Source: Oscillospiraceae bacterium (GTDB lineage Bacteria; Bacillota; Clostridia; Oscillospirales; Oscillospiraceae). From it: DNA of 64,000 nucleotides. The position numbers were made by a program, and so were the translations under genes. The stretch is taken from positions 102,705 through 166,704 of the forward strand of contig JAFPWF010000010.1 in the NCBI GenBank assembly GCA_017395085.1, given 5' to 3'. A model generated the notes under the pieces. That model had not been told where the DNA came from and did no database searches. It was given only the letters and a program-made list of their open reading frames with translations. Shown one piece after another: positions 1 through 5,675 of the stretch (the first letter of the stretch is position 1; every line of letters starts with the position of its first letter).

Positions 1-552
1 TCCGACGGAGATGACTTTTCCGATCCGCAGTATGTCGAACATTTCCGCACGATCCTTCAGGCAATGCACGAAAAGCGCAAGTTGCGCATTCAGTTTCACG
101 GTCACCGCGGTACCCGGCAGAACTATTTCTGCATCCCGTACAGGATGGAGTATTCTTCCAAGGACGACAAATTCCGCCTGATCACGGGATTCAAGGGCAG
201 GCCGCTGACAGTCAATCTCTCCCGCATGGACTCGGTGGAACTGCTCGGTTCCTGGGACGAGGACGAATACGTGCTTCCGCATGAGCGGGAGGAAACACTG
301 GTCATGGAATTGTACGACGCCCGGAACGCCCTGGAACGCGTTATGCTTCACTTTTCTGATCTCGAGAAAGAGACCGAACGGATCGGCGACCGGCGCTACC
401 GCATTACGCTGAAGTACCGGCAGGGAGATGAGACGGAAATTCTGATCCGCATCCTCTCCTTCGGCCCGGTGCTGAAAGTAACTGTGCCTGAGAGTATCGT
501 CTCCCAGATCCGCGAACGCCTTGCCAGACAGGCCGCACTGACACATAATTAA
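1..552 (+). CDS. WYL-domain transcriptional regulator, C-terminal part
   Basis: The reading frame is open from the first base, so the start lies outside the window; about 183 residues are visible. The visible part contains a segment typical of WYL regulators: KRKLRIQFHGHRG, then IPYRMEYSSKDDKFRLITG and a basic ligand-binding-like strand series, followed by a winged C-terminal part (VLKVTVPESIVSQIRERL). WYL proteins sense nucleic-acid or nucleotide ligands and often control defence or RNA/DNA damage genes. It ends just before a strong terminator that separates it from the Y RNA/Ro-like/RtcB segment. A regulatory link to that segment is inference from adjacency; any N-terminal HTH cannot be seen. 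Confidence 0.75.
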   Translation, partial: SDGDDFSDPQYVEHFRTILQAMHEKRKLRIQFHGHRGTRQNYFCIPYRMEYSSKDDKFRLITGFKGRPLTVNLSRMDSVELLGSWDEDEYVLPHEREETLVMELYDARNALERVMLHFSDLEKETERIGDRRYRITLKYRQGDETEILIRILSFGPVLKVTVPESIVSQIRERLARQAALTHN

Positions 553-566
553 ACTGCAAGTATAAC

Positions 567-613
567 AAAAAGCTGCGAATTTCTTTGAAAACGGAGAGTT
601 CGCAGCTTTTTTT
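567..613 (+). terminator. Rho-independent terminator after the WYL gene
   Basis: AAAAAGCTGCGAA pairs with TTCGCAGCTTTTT around a 19-nt loop and ends in a run of seven T. It isolates the WYL gene from the downstream RNA. Its right arm is part of a direct repeat found again after rtcB. Confidence 0.85.
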
Positions 614-622
614 CCATGAAAA
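595..622 (+). repeat. Direct repeat, left copy, flanking the Ro/RtcB segment
   Basis: The 28-bp segment begins AGAGTTCGCA and ends CCATGAAAA. It matches the segment at 3756-3783 in 26 of 28 positions by direct reading. The two copies bracket the Y RNA-like RNA, the Ro-like gene and rtcB, which suggests a cassette boundary or a duplicated terminator arm. Confidence 0.6.
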
Positions 623-699
623 CATCATTCCGGAGTGATATTTTATGCTTGTGAAAAGCACGAACAGCAATCCATATTCATACAACTCTTAATTGTACT

Positions 700-915
700 G
701 GAAAAACGCGTGCTTTGGGAAAGGTACCAACAGCAACAAAGAAGCAAGCTTTGTGGTTAAGCAGCGTACTGAAAATACGCATTTGGGTTCGAATCCCGTT
801 TCAACGGTGCCTTGAAAACCGAAAGGTGCATACAGCAAATAGTTCTTCATTCTTTCCAATGATCCGGGGCTTAGAAACCCCACCCTGCCCTGCGCAGGTC
901 TGCACCTTGTTTTAT
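700..915 (+). ncRNA. Y RNA-like (Yrl) noncoding RNA with tRNA-like module
   Basis: Visible structure: a D-arm-like hairpin (GCTT/AAGC around TGTGGTT, 748-762), an anticodon-arm-like hairpin (GCGTA/TACGC around CTGAAAA, 764-780) and a T-arm-like hairpin (GGG TTCGAAT CCC, 785-797), joined by an acceptor-like stem GGTACC (723-728) with GGTGCC (806-811). Outside it, TGC-TTT-GG (711-718) pairs with CC-AAA-GCA around 819-830 with bulges, resembling a Y-RNA Ro-binding stem. The acceptor stem is far from the D arm, so it does not fold as a normal tRNA. AAGGTGCA (823-830) can also pair with TGCACCTT (901-908), which precedes a T-rich tract. Bacterial YrlA RNAs are tRNA mimics encoded beside Ro (rsr) and rtcBA in Salmonella; the position here, immediately before a Ro-like gene, fits. 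Exact ends are estimates. Confidence 0.7.
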
Positions 916-950
916 TCAGCATACTAAATTTTGTAAAGGAGGTATTTCCC

Positions 951-2402
951 ATGCTGGAATTCCTGAAGAGAGAAGCAAACAAGACCTATACCGAAAACGG
1001 CTCCGTCACCTACCGCAGCACCGGCAGGGACTGCCTCGATCTTTTCGCGACCATCGGTGCGTTGCGCCGTGAAAGTGAGCAGGAGATCACCGCGCGTTTT
1101 CTCCGTGCCTATGCGGAGGATCCTGATCTGGCGATGAAGATCCTCTTCTACGGCCGTGACGTCCGCGGCGGTCTCGGCGAGCGTCGTGTGTTCCGCATCC
1201 TGCTCCGCTGGCTCGCAGTCAGCAAGCCGGAGTCCGTTGTCCGCAACCTGCCCTATGTCGCGGAGTACGGCCGCTGGGACGACGTTCTCGTCCTGCTGGA
1301 CACTCCCTGCCGCGCCGAGGCACTCGCTCTGCTCAAGCAGCAGTTCGACGCCGACCTTGCTGCACTCAGCTCAGACGGCGACGTCTCCCTTCTCGGCAAG
1401 TGGCTGCCCTCTGTCAACGCATCCAATGATGAGACCATCCGTGCGGCAAAGCAGATTGCAAATGCTTTCGGCCTTTCCGACCGGGATTACCGCAAGACCC
1501 TGACCAAGCTTCGAGCACAGATCCGCATTCTGGAGAACAACCTCCGCGAAAGGGACTACACGTTTGATTACTCCAAGCAGCCTTCTAAGGCGATGTTTAA
1601 GTACCGCAAGGCCTTCCTGCGCAACGACGCCGAGCGTTACGGCGCTTTCATGCAGCGTGTTAGCACGGGTGAGGTAAAGCTCAACACCGGTGCTTTGTAC
1701 CCTTACGAGATCATCGAGAAGGCCTATCACTGCGATGATGCAGAGCGCCTTTCCCTGGACGCAACCTGGCGTGCTCTCGCGGACTACACGCAGGATGAGA
1801 ACGCGCTTGTCGTGGCGGACGGCTCCGGCTCCATGTACTGGGGCGGCAAGCCCATGCCGGCGGCTGTCGCGCAGTCTCTGGCGATCTACTTCGCCGAGCA
1901 CAACCGCGGCGCATTCCGCAACTATTTCATCACCTTCTCCATGAACCCGCGTCTCGTGGAGATCAAGGGCAGGGACATCGTGGACAAGGCCCGCTACTGT
2001 GAGACTTTCAACGAGTGCGCCAATACGAACATCCAGAAGGTGTTTGAGCTGGTGCTGAACGCTGCGGTCAGAAACCGCGTTCCACAGAAGGATCTGCCCT
2101 CCACGCTCTACATCATCTCCGACATGGAGTTTGATTCCTGTGCGGCCGGCGCTTCCCTCACGAACTTTGAATACGCCGCAAAGCTGTTCCGGCAGGCTGG
2201 CTATCGGCTTCCGAATGTGGTATTCTGGAATGTATCCAGCCGCAACCAGCAGCAGCCCGTCACCATGAACGAGCAGGGCGTCGCGCTGGTCTCCGGCTGC
2301 AGCCCCCGTATCTTTTCCATGGTGATGGAAGGCAGTCTGGACCCGTTTACCTTCATGCTCAGCGTCATTGACACCGAGCGCTATGCGCCGATCAGGGCAT
2401 AA
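951..2402 (+). CDS. Ro60/TROVE-like RNA-binding protein (DUF2828-type) with vWA domain
   Basis: A 483-residue protein. The first two thirds read as helical repeats of the TROVE/DUF2828 kind (TGRDCLDLFATIGALR, and ILFYGRDVRGGLGERRVFR around residues 63-82). The last third is a von Willebrand A domain with a MIDAS: DGSGSMYW (DxSxS), a Thr/Asn stretch in CANTNIQKVFELV, and IISDMEFD. Ro proteins form a HEAT-repeat ring that binds misfolded RNA and Y RNA. The gene starts at an ATG behind AAAGGAGG, directly downstream of the tRNA-like RNA, and is followed by rtcB. I cannot decide between classical TROVE and DUF2828 by eye; both share the ring-plus-vWA architecture. Cytoplasmic RNA quality control or repair is the likely role. 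Confidence 0.75.
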   Translation: MLEFLKREANKTYTENGSVTYRSTGRDCLDLFATIGALRRESEQEITARFLRAYAEDPDLAMKILFYGRDVRGGLGERRVFRILLRWLAVSKPESVVRNLPYVAEYGRWDDVLVLLDTPCRAEALALLKQQFDADLAALSSDGDVSLLGKWLPSVNASNDETIRAAKQIANAFGLSDRDYRKTLTKLRAQIRILENNLRERDYTFDYSKQPSKAMFKYRKAFLRNDAERYGAFMQRVSTGEVKLNTGALYPYEIIEKAYHCDDAERLSLDATWRALADYTQDENALVVADGSGSMYWGGKPMPAAVAQSLAIYFAEHNRGAFRNYFITFSMNPRLVEIKGRDIVDKARYCETFNECANTNIQKVFELVLNAAVRNRVPQKDLPSTLYIISDMEFDSCAAGASLTNFEYAAKLFRQAGYRLPNVVFWNVSSRNQQQPVTMNEQGVALVSGCSPRIFSMVMEGSLDPFTFMLSVIDTERYAPIRA

Positions 2403-2467
2403 CAGACAACAGAAGTGTTGATCACGCCCTATATCGGACTCGGGTCTTGCCTTGCGCTGTTTTGCAC

Positions 2468-2498
2468 GGGGAGAGCGGTTTTTGTCACCGCCCTCCCC
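2468..2498 (+). other. Stable hairpin between Ro-like gene and rtcB
   Basis: GGGGAGAGCGGT (2468-2479) pairs with ACCGCCCTCCCC (2487-2498), eleven pairs with one A-C mismatch and a 7-nt loop. No T-run follows, so it is not a normal terminator. It may stabilise or process the mRNA, or set the RtcB:Ro ratio. Confidence 0.5.
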
Positions 2499-2521
2499 AT
2501 TTCCGAAAGGATTGACTTACA

Positions 2522-3724
2522 ATGATTGAAATCAAGGGATTATTTAACACTGCCATCTGTTACACCCCCGATCTGGAAGAAGCTGCGGCTGCGCAGATAC
2601 GGGCGGTATGCGACCAGGCGGCCTTCGCCTCCAGCAAGATCCGCATCATGCCCGACGTCCATGCCGGTAAGGGCTGCACCATCGGCACAACCATGACCGT
2701 CACCGACAAGATCGTACCCGGCATGGTGGGCGTGGATATCGGCTGTGGGATGGAAACCGTCCGGCTGGCCGAACGCGAACTTGATTTTGCCGCGCTGGAC
2801 GCTCTGATCCGCCGGGAGATCCCCTGCGGAATGGAAATCCGCAGCGTGTCGCATGAACTGAGTGAACAGATCGACCTCGGCCAGCTTCGCTGCGCTCCGT
2901 ATGTGAACCTGGACCGTGCCTGCCGCAGCATCGGTACGCTCGGTGGAGGCAACCACTTCATTGAAGTGGATCGCGGGGAAAGCGGTGACCTGTACCTGGT
3001 TGTTCACTCCGGCAGCCGCCATCTGGGCAAGCAGGTCTGTGACTTCTACCAGGAACAGGGCCGCTTTGCCATGTGGGGCGGAGCGCGTCATCAGATCGAC
3101 GAACTGATTGCAGAGTACCGCGCTGCGGGACGCTTCCAGGAGATTGAGACTGCTGTCAGGAGACTGCGCCGCGAGCACCCCATCAGCATCCCCAAGGAGC
3201 TAGCCTATGTGGAAGGCAAGCTGTTCGACGACTACATCCATGACATGCGCATCACCCAACGCTTCGCCGTGCTCAACCGCAAAGCCATGACGGATGTGAT
3301 CCTGCGCGGCCTGGGCCTGACGAAGGTCGAGGAGTTCACGACCATCCACAACTACATCGACACGGAAAAGATGATCCTCCGCAAGGGCTCCGTTTCCGCC
3401 GAAGCCGGCGAAAAGCTGCTGATTCCCATTAACATGCGCGACGGCAGCCTGATCTGCCTGGGTCGCGGCAACGAGGAATGGAACTGTTCCGCCCCCCATG
3501 GGGCCGGTCGGCTCATGAGCCGCAAGCAGGCGCTCGCGGAACTCTCGATGGATGAATATGCCGCCGAGATGGAAGGGATCTGGTCAAGCTGTGTCGTGAA
3601 GGACACGCTGGACGAGTCTCCTATGGCCTACAAGCCCCTGAATGAGATTGTCTCCGAGATCGGCCCTACCGCCGAGATCATCGAACACATTCTTCCGGTA
3701 TACAACTTCAAGGCAACCGATTGA
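2522..3724 (+). CDS. rtcB: RtcB-type RNA-splicing ligase
   Basis: RtcB joins RNA 2',3'-cyclic phosphate or 3'-phosphate ends to 5'-OH ends through a GTP-dependent, Mn-dependent 3'-guanylylation; in bacteria it repairs cleaved tRNA and rRNA. All family signatures are visible in order: MPDVHAGKGCTIG, GMVGVDIGCGM (the Asp and Cys metal ligands), GGGNHFIEV, VVHSGSRHLGKQV, HNYID, and SAPHGAGRLMSRKQA near the guanylylated-His region, ending in the typical YKPLNEIV...VYNF tail. At 400 residues it is near the E. coli length. It starts behind AAAGGA, about 120 bp after the Ro-like gene, and is probably cotranscribed. No rtcA cyclase is visible nearby. Confidence 0.95.
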   Translation: MIEIKGLFNTAICYTPDLEEAAAAQIRAVCDQAAFASSKIRIMPDVHAGKGCTIGTTMTVTDKIVPGMVGVDIGCGMETVRLAERELDFAALDALIRREIPCGMEIRSVSHELSEQIDLGQLRCAPYVNLDRACRSIGTLGGGNHFIEVDRGESGDLYLVVHSGSRHLGKQVCDFYQEQGRFAMWGGARHQIDELIAEYRAAGRFQEIETAVRRLRREHPISIPKELAYVEGKLFDDYIHDMRITQRFAVLNRKAMTDVILRGLGLTKVEEFTTIHNYIDTEKMILRKGSVSAEAGEKLLIPINMRDGSLICLGRGNEEWNCSAPHGAGRLMSRKQALAELSMDEYAAEMEGIWSSCVVKDTLDESPMAYKPLNEIVSEIGPTAEIIEHILPVYNFKATD

Positions 3725-3755
3725 CCGGGCAGCCCTGGGATTTTGAAAAACAAAC

Positions 3756-3783
3756 AGAGTTCGCAACTTTTTTACCATGAAAA
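3756..3783 (+). repeat. Direct repeat, right copy
   Basis: Second copy of the 28-bp repeat at 595-622. Here the T-run is not preceded by a complementary left arm, so unlike the left copy it does not form a terminator. That asymmetry favours a duplicated boundary over two independent terminators. Confidence 0.55.
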
Positions 3784-3787
3784 AGGC

Positions 3788-3819
3788 TTCCCGTCATGGT
3801 ATTCTCAGCATGACGGGAA
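3788..3819 (+). other. Perfect 11-bp hairpin before tRNA-Arg
   Basis: TTCCCGTCATG (3788-3798) pairs perfectly with CATGACGGGAA (3809-3819) around a 10-nt loop. No T-run follows. It lies between rtcB and the tRNA and may be a processing signal or part of a second structured RNA. Confidence 0.6.
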
Positions 3820-3833
3820 ACCTTACCCGATTT

Positions 3834-3910
3834 GCGTTCTTAGCTCAACCGAACAGAGCATCGGATTTCTACTCCGTCGGTTCCGGGTTCGAATCCTGGA
3901 GAGCGCGCCA
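3834..3910 (+). tRNA. tRNA-Arg(TCT)
   Basis: Acceptor GCGTTCT pairs with AGAGCGC (one G-T wobble). The D stem is GCTC/GAGC, the anticodon loop TTTCTAC gives TCT, and the T arm is CCGGG TTCGAAT CCTGG; discriminator G and CCA are encoded. It stands apart from the array at 4.5-5.6 kb, about 110 bp after rtcB. Confidence 0.8.
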
Positions 3911-4156
3911 GTTATACCACCGGTTTATTTACATCCGGAAAACAACGTGTTATAGTAAAATCAGTAATCAGGGCAATGCCCGGAAAGGAAAAGAAATGAT
4001 CCTCTTGCACTTCACCACTCTCTTTAAATCAGAATATCAGGATCGTACACTGTGGAGCTCCAACTACGAGCAGCACAGTCCTTTGGTATGCCCATATAAG
4101 ACCAGGTATCAAACTGTGAAGCGACAGCCGTAACAGGCAGTTCAGAATATCCACAG
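3911..4156 (+). other. Unassigned, probably transcribed gap after tRNA-Arg
   Basis: About 245 bp without a convincing protein gene. A good intrinsic terminator follows, so an RNA from the tRNA-Arg or an internal promoter probably runs through it. No T-arm-like motif was seen. It could hold a second Y-type RNA or merely a trailer. Confidence 0.3.
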
Positions 4157-4200
4157 GCCGCTTGTCTTGTATGAGGCAGGCGGCTATTTTGTATTCTTTT
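4157..4200 (+). terminator. Rho-independent terminator
   Basis: GCCGCTTGTCT pairs with AGGCAGGCGGC over eleven positions (three wobbles) with a 6-nt loop, followed by ATTTTGTATTCTTTT. It ends the transcript that includes tRNA-Arg. Confidence 0.7.
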
Positions 4201-4211
4201 GAAGATTCATT

Positions 4212-4223
4212 GTTTGATCAAAC
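4212..4223. promoter_or_regulatory. Palindromic candidate operator
   Basis: GTTTGATCAAAC is a perfect 12-bp palindrome 33 bp upstream of the small HTH gene. Such sites are commonly autoregulatory operators; this is inference from position and symmetry. Confidence 0.4.
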
Positions 4224-4256
4224 GGCCTGTGTGGCCAGAAAAAGGAGAGGTTAAAC

Positions 4257-4511
4257 ATGGTTCGAGTACCGGTCATTGACATGACCGCAACCGGAATCAA
4301 CATCACCCGTATGCGGATCCGCGCGGGTTTGACAGTCAGGGATATCCAGGACATTTTCGGCTTCAGCACTCCCCAGGCCATCTACAAGTGGCAGCGCGGA
4401 ACGGCGATGCCGACGGTTGACAACCTTGCGGTTCTCGCCGCCGTTCTCGGGGTAAAGATCGACGACATTCTTGTTTTTCAGGACAGCAGACAGTTTCGGA
4501 TCCCTGCATAA
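4257..4511 (+). CDS. Small XRE-type HTH protein
   Basis: An 84-residue protein that is almost entirely a helix-turn-helix domain: GINITRMRIRAGLTVRDIQ, FGFSTPQAIYKWQRG (recognition helix) and PTVDNLAVLAAVLGVKIDDIL. It starts behind AAAGGAGAGG. It sits directly upstream of the tRNA array with only 37 bp between, so it may be cotranscribed with the tRNAs. A perfect palindrome upstream suggests autoregulation. Targets are unknown; control of the RNA-repair/tRNA island is a guess from context. Confidence 0.8.
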   Translation: MVRVPVIDMTATGINITRMRIRAGLTVRDIQDIFGFSTPQAIYKWQRGTAMPTVDNLAVLAAVLGVKIDDILVFQDSRQFRIPA

Positions 4512-4548
4512 AAAAGCATAAAACCGGCCCAAAGGATCGGGTCGGCGT

Positions 4549-4625
4549 GGTCCCTTCGACTAACAGGTAAGGTCACCGCATTTTCAATGCGGCAATGCCG
4601 GGTTCGAATCCCGCAGGGATCACCA
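4549..4625 (+). tRNA. tRNA-Glu(TTC)
   Basis: Acceptor GGTCCCT pairs with AGGGATC; anticodon arm CCGCA-TTTTCAA-TGCGG gives TTC; T arm CCGGG TTCGAAT CCCGC; CCA is encoded. First gene of the array. Confidence 0.85.
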
Positions 4626-4628
4626 TTT

Positions 4629-4702
4629 TCCGAATTGGTGTAACGGCAGCACGCCTGACTCTGACTCAGGAGGTCGTGGTTCAAATCCATGATCCGGAGC
4701 CA
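4629..4702 (+). tRNA. tRNA-Gln(CTG)
   Basis: Acceptor TCCGAAT pairs with ATCCGGA with one A-C mismatch; anticodon arm CCTGA-CTCTGAC-TCAGG gives CTG; CCA encoded. Starts four bases after the previous CCA. Confidence 0.8.
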
Positions 4703-4705
4703 AAT

Positions 4706-4780
4706 ACGGGCCTCATACAATCGGCAGTATTACGGTCTCCAAAACCGTCCATTGTGGTTCGAATCCACAGACCCGTGCCA
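4706..4780 (+). tRNA. tRNA-Trp(CCA)
   Basis: Acceptor ACGGGCC pairs with GACCCGT with one C-A mismatch; anticodon arm ACGGT-CTCCAAA-ACCGT gives CCA; T arm TGTGG TTCGAAT CCACA; discriminator G; CCA encoded. Confidence 0.8.
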
Positions 4781-4787
4781 CCATACA

Positions 4788-4863
4788 GCCCCGTAGTGCA
4801 GTTGGTTAACGCGCCTGACCGTCTATCAGGAGATCGCGGGTTCAAGTCCCGCAGGGATCACCA
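4788..4863 (+). tRNA. tRNA-Asp(GTC) with non-matching acceptor 3' strand
   Basis: The anticodon arm CCTGA-CCGTCTA-TCAGG gives GTC and the body is Asp-like (GCCCCGTAGTGCAG...GGAGATCGCGG). The expected 3' acceptor strand, CGGGGCT, is missing; instead the gene ends AGGGATCACCA, identical to the end of tRNA-Glu in this array. Only three C-G pairs and a wobble are possible in the acceptor stem. It may be a gene-conversion chimera or non-functional; the 5' end is approximate. Confidence 0.6.
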
Positions 4864-4866
4864 TCT

Positions 4867-4955
4867 GCCGGATGACGTCAGCCGGTGCTGACACCGGTCC
4901 TGAAAGCCGCGGGCGGCAGCAATGCCGTGGGGATCGACACCTCCGTCCGGCGCCA
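4867..4955 (+). tRNA. tRNA-Ser(TGA), atypical
   Basis: Acceptor GCCGGAT pairs with GTCCGGC. The loop CCTGAAA reads TGA but has C instead of U at position 33. A long variable arm (GCGGCA/TGCCGT) marks a class II tRNA. The T loop is ATCGACA instead of TTCGANT. CCA is encoded. Confidence 0.65.
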
Positions 4956-4962
4956 TCAATAC

Positions 4963-5051
4963 GGAGTGATATCCTAACCGGTAAGGAACCTCCCTGCTAA
5001 GGAGGCGGCGCAGAAATGCGCCTGAGCGTTCGAGCCGCTCTCACTCCGCCA
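4963..5051 (+). tRNA. tRNA-Ser(GCT)
   Basis: Perfect acceptor GGAGTGA/TCACTCC; anticodon arm CCTCC-CTGCTAA-GGAGG gives GCT; long variable arm with GCGCA/TGCGC; T arm GAGCG TTCGAGC CGCTC; CCA encoded. Confidence 0.9.
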
Positions 5052-5076
5052 GTTTTTTACATTTTTAATTTTATTT

Positions 5077-5161
5077 CGGGGTGTCGCATAGCAGCAATTG
5101 CAGCGGACTGTAAATCCGCCGCCTTCGGGCTACGTTGGTGCAAGTCCAACCACCCCGACCA
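5077..5161 (+). tRNA. tRNA-Tyr(GTA), C1-G72 type
   Basis: Acceptor CGGGGTG pairs perfectly with CACCCCG, so the first pair is C1-G72; anticodon arm GCGGA-CTGTAAA-TCCGC gives GTA; class II variable arm; T loop TGCAAGT; CCA encoded. Bacterial tRNA-Tyr normally has G1-C72. Confidence 0.8.
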
Positions 5162-5179
5162 GAATTCCTCACGCCATAT

Positions 5180-5255
5180 ACGTTCTTAGCTCAGTTGGCA
5201 GAGCAGCGGTCTTTTAAACCGCAGGTCGCGGGTTCAAACCCCGCAGAGCGTACCA
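5180..5255 (+). tRNA. tRNA-Lys(TTT)
   Basis: Acceptor ACGTTCT/AGAGCGT; anticodon arm GCGGT-CTTTTAA-ACCGC gives TTT; T arm GCGGG TTCAAAC CCCGC; CCA encoded. Confidence 0.9.
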
Positions 5256-5258
5256 TAC

Positions 5259-5334
5259 GCGTTCTTAGCTTAGCCGGTAGAGCGGCGGATTGTTACTCCG
5301 AAGGTCACAGGTTCAAATCCTGTAGAACGCGCCA
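5259..5334 (+). tRNA. tRNA-Asn(GTT)
   Basis: Acceptor GCGTTCT/AGAACGC; anticodon loop TTGTTAC gives GTT; T arm ACAGG TTCAAAT CCTGT; discriminator G; CCA encoded. The body is close to the neighbouring Lys genes. Confidence 0.85.
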
Positions 5335-5337
5335 TAT

Positions 5338-5413
5338 GCGTCTTTAGCTTAGTTGGAAGAGCAGCGGATTCTTACTCCGAAGGCCGTGGGTTCGACCCCC
5401 TCAAGACGCACCA
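5338..5413 (+). tRNA. tRNA-Lys(CTT)
   Basis: Perfect acceptor GCGTCTT/AAGACGC; anticodon loop TTCTTAC gives CTT; T loop TTCGACC; CCA encoded. Second lysine tRNA of the array. Confidence 0.85.
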
Positions 5414-5416
5414 TAC

Positions 5417-5490
5417 TGCTCCTTCGTCCAATGGAAGGACAGCGGCCTGATAAGCCGTTAATGCAGGTTCAATTCCCGCAGGAGCAACCA
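5417..5490 (+). tRNA. tRNA-Ile(GAT)
   Basis: Perfect acceptor TGCTCCT/AGGAGCA; anticodon arm GCGGC-CTGATAA-GCCGT gives GAT; T loop TTCAATT; CCA encoded. The sequence differs from the usual rRNA-operon tRNA-Ile type (which begins GGGC). Confidence 0.8.
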
Positions 5491-5494
5491 TCAC

Positions 5495-5582
5495 GGGAGA
5501 ATGCCTGAGCCCGGCCAAAAGGGGCGGACTGTAAATTCGTTGGCACAAGCCTGCGTTGGTTCAAATCCAACTTCTCCCACCA
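5495..5582 (+). tRNA. tRNA-Tyr(GTA), G1-C72 type
   Basis: Perfect acceptor GGGAGAA/TTCTCCC; loop CTGTAAA gives GTA, with a weak anticodon stem (GCGGA/TTCGT, two wobbles); class II variable arm; T arm GTTGG TTCAAAT CCAAC; CCA encoded. Last gene of the array and the second Tyr gene. Confidence 0.85.
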
Positions 5583-5630
5583 AAAAGAGAAGCCCGGACC
5601 GCGGTACCGCCGCCCGGGCTTCTCTTTTCT
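5583..5630. terminator. Bidirectional terminator after the tRNA array
   Basis: AAAGAGAAGCCCGG pairs with CCGGGCTTCTCTTT around a GC-rich loop with T-runs on both strands. It serves both the tRNA array and the GH65 gene from the other side. Confidence 0.85.
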
Positions 5631-5675
5631 GTTTTGTGATTCTTTCTGCCGTAGCTCACGGCATTCGTTATAATA

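Noticed and set aside
715-830. Ordinary tRNA-Phe(GAA) gene suggested by the CTGAAAA loop and TTCGAAT T loop
   Set aside because: The acceptor-like strands do not abut the D and T arms (about 20 nt are inserted on the 5' side) and the T stem has only three good pairs. A tRNA-like module of a Y RNA fits better, especially beside a Ro-like gene.
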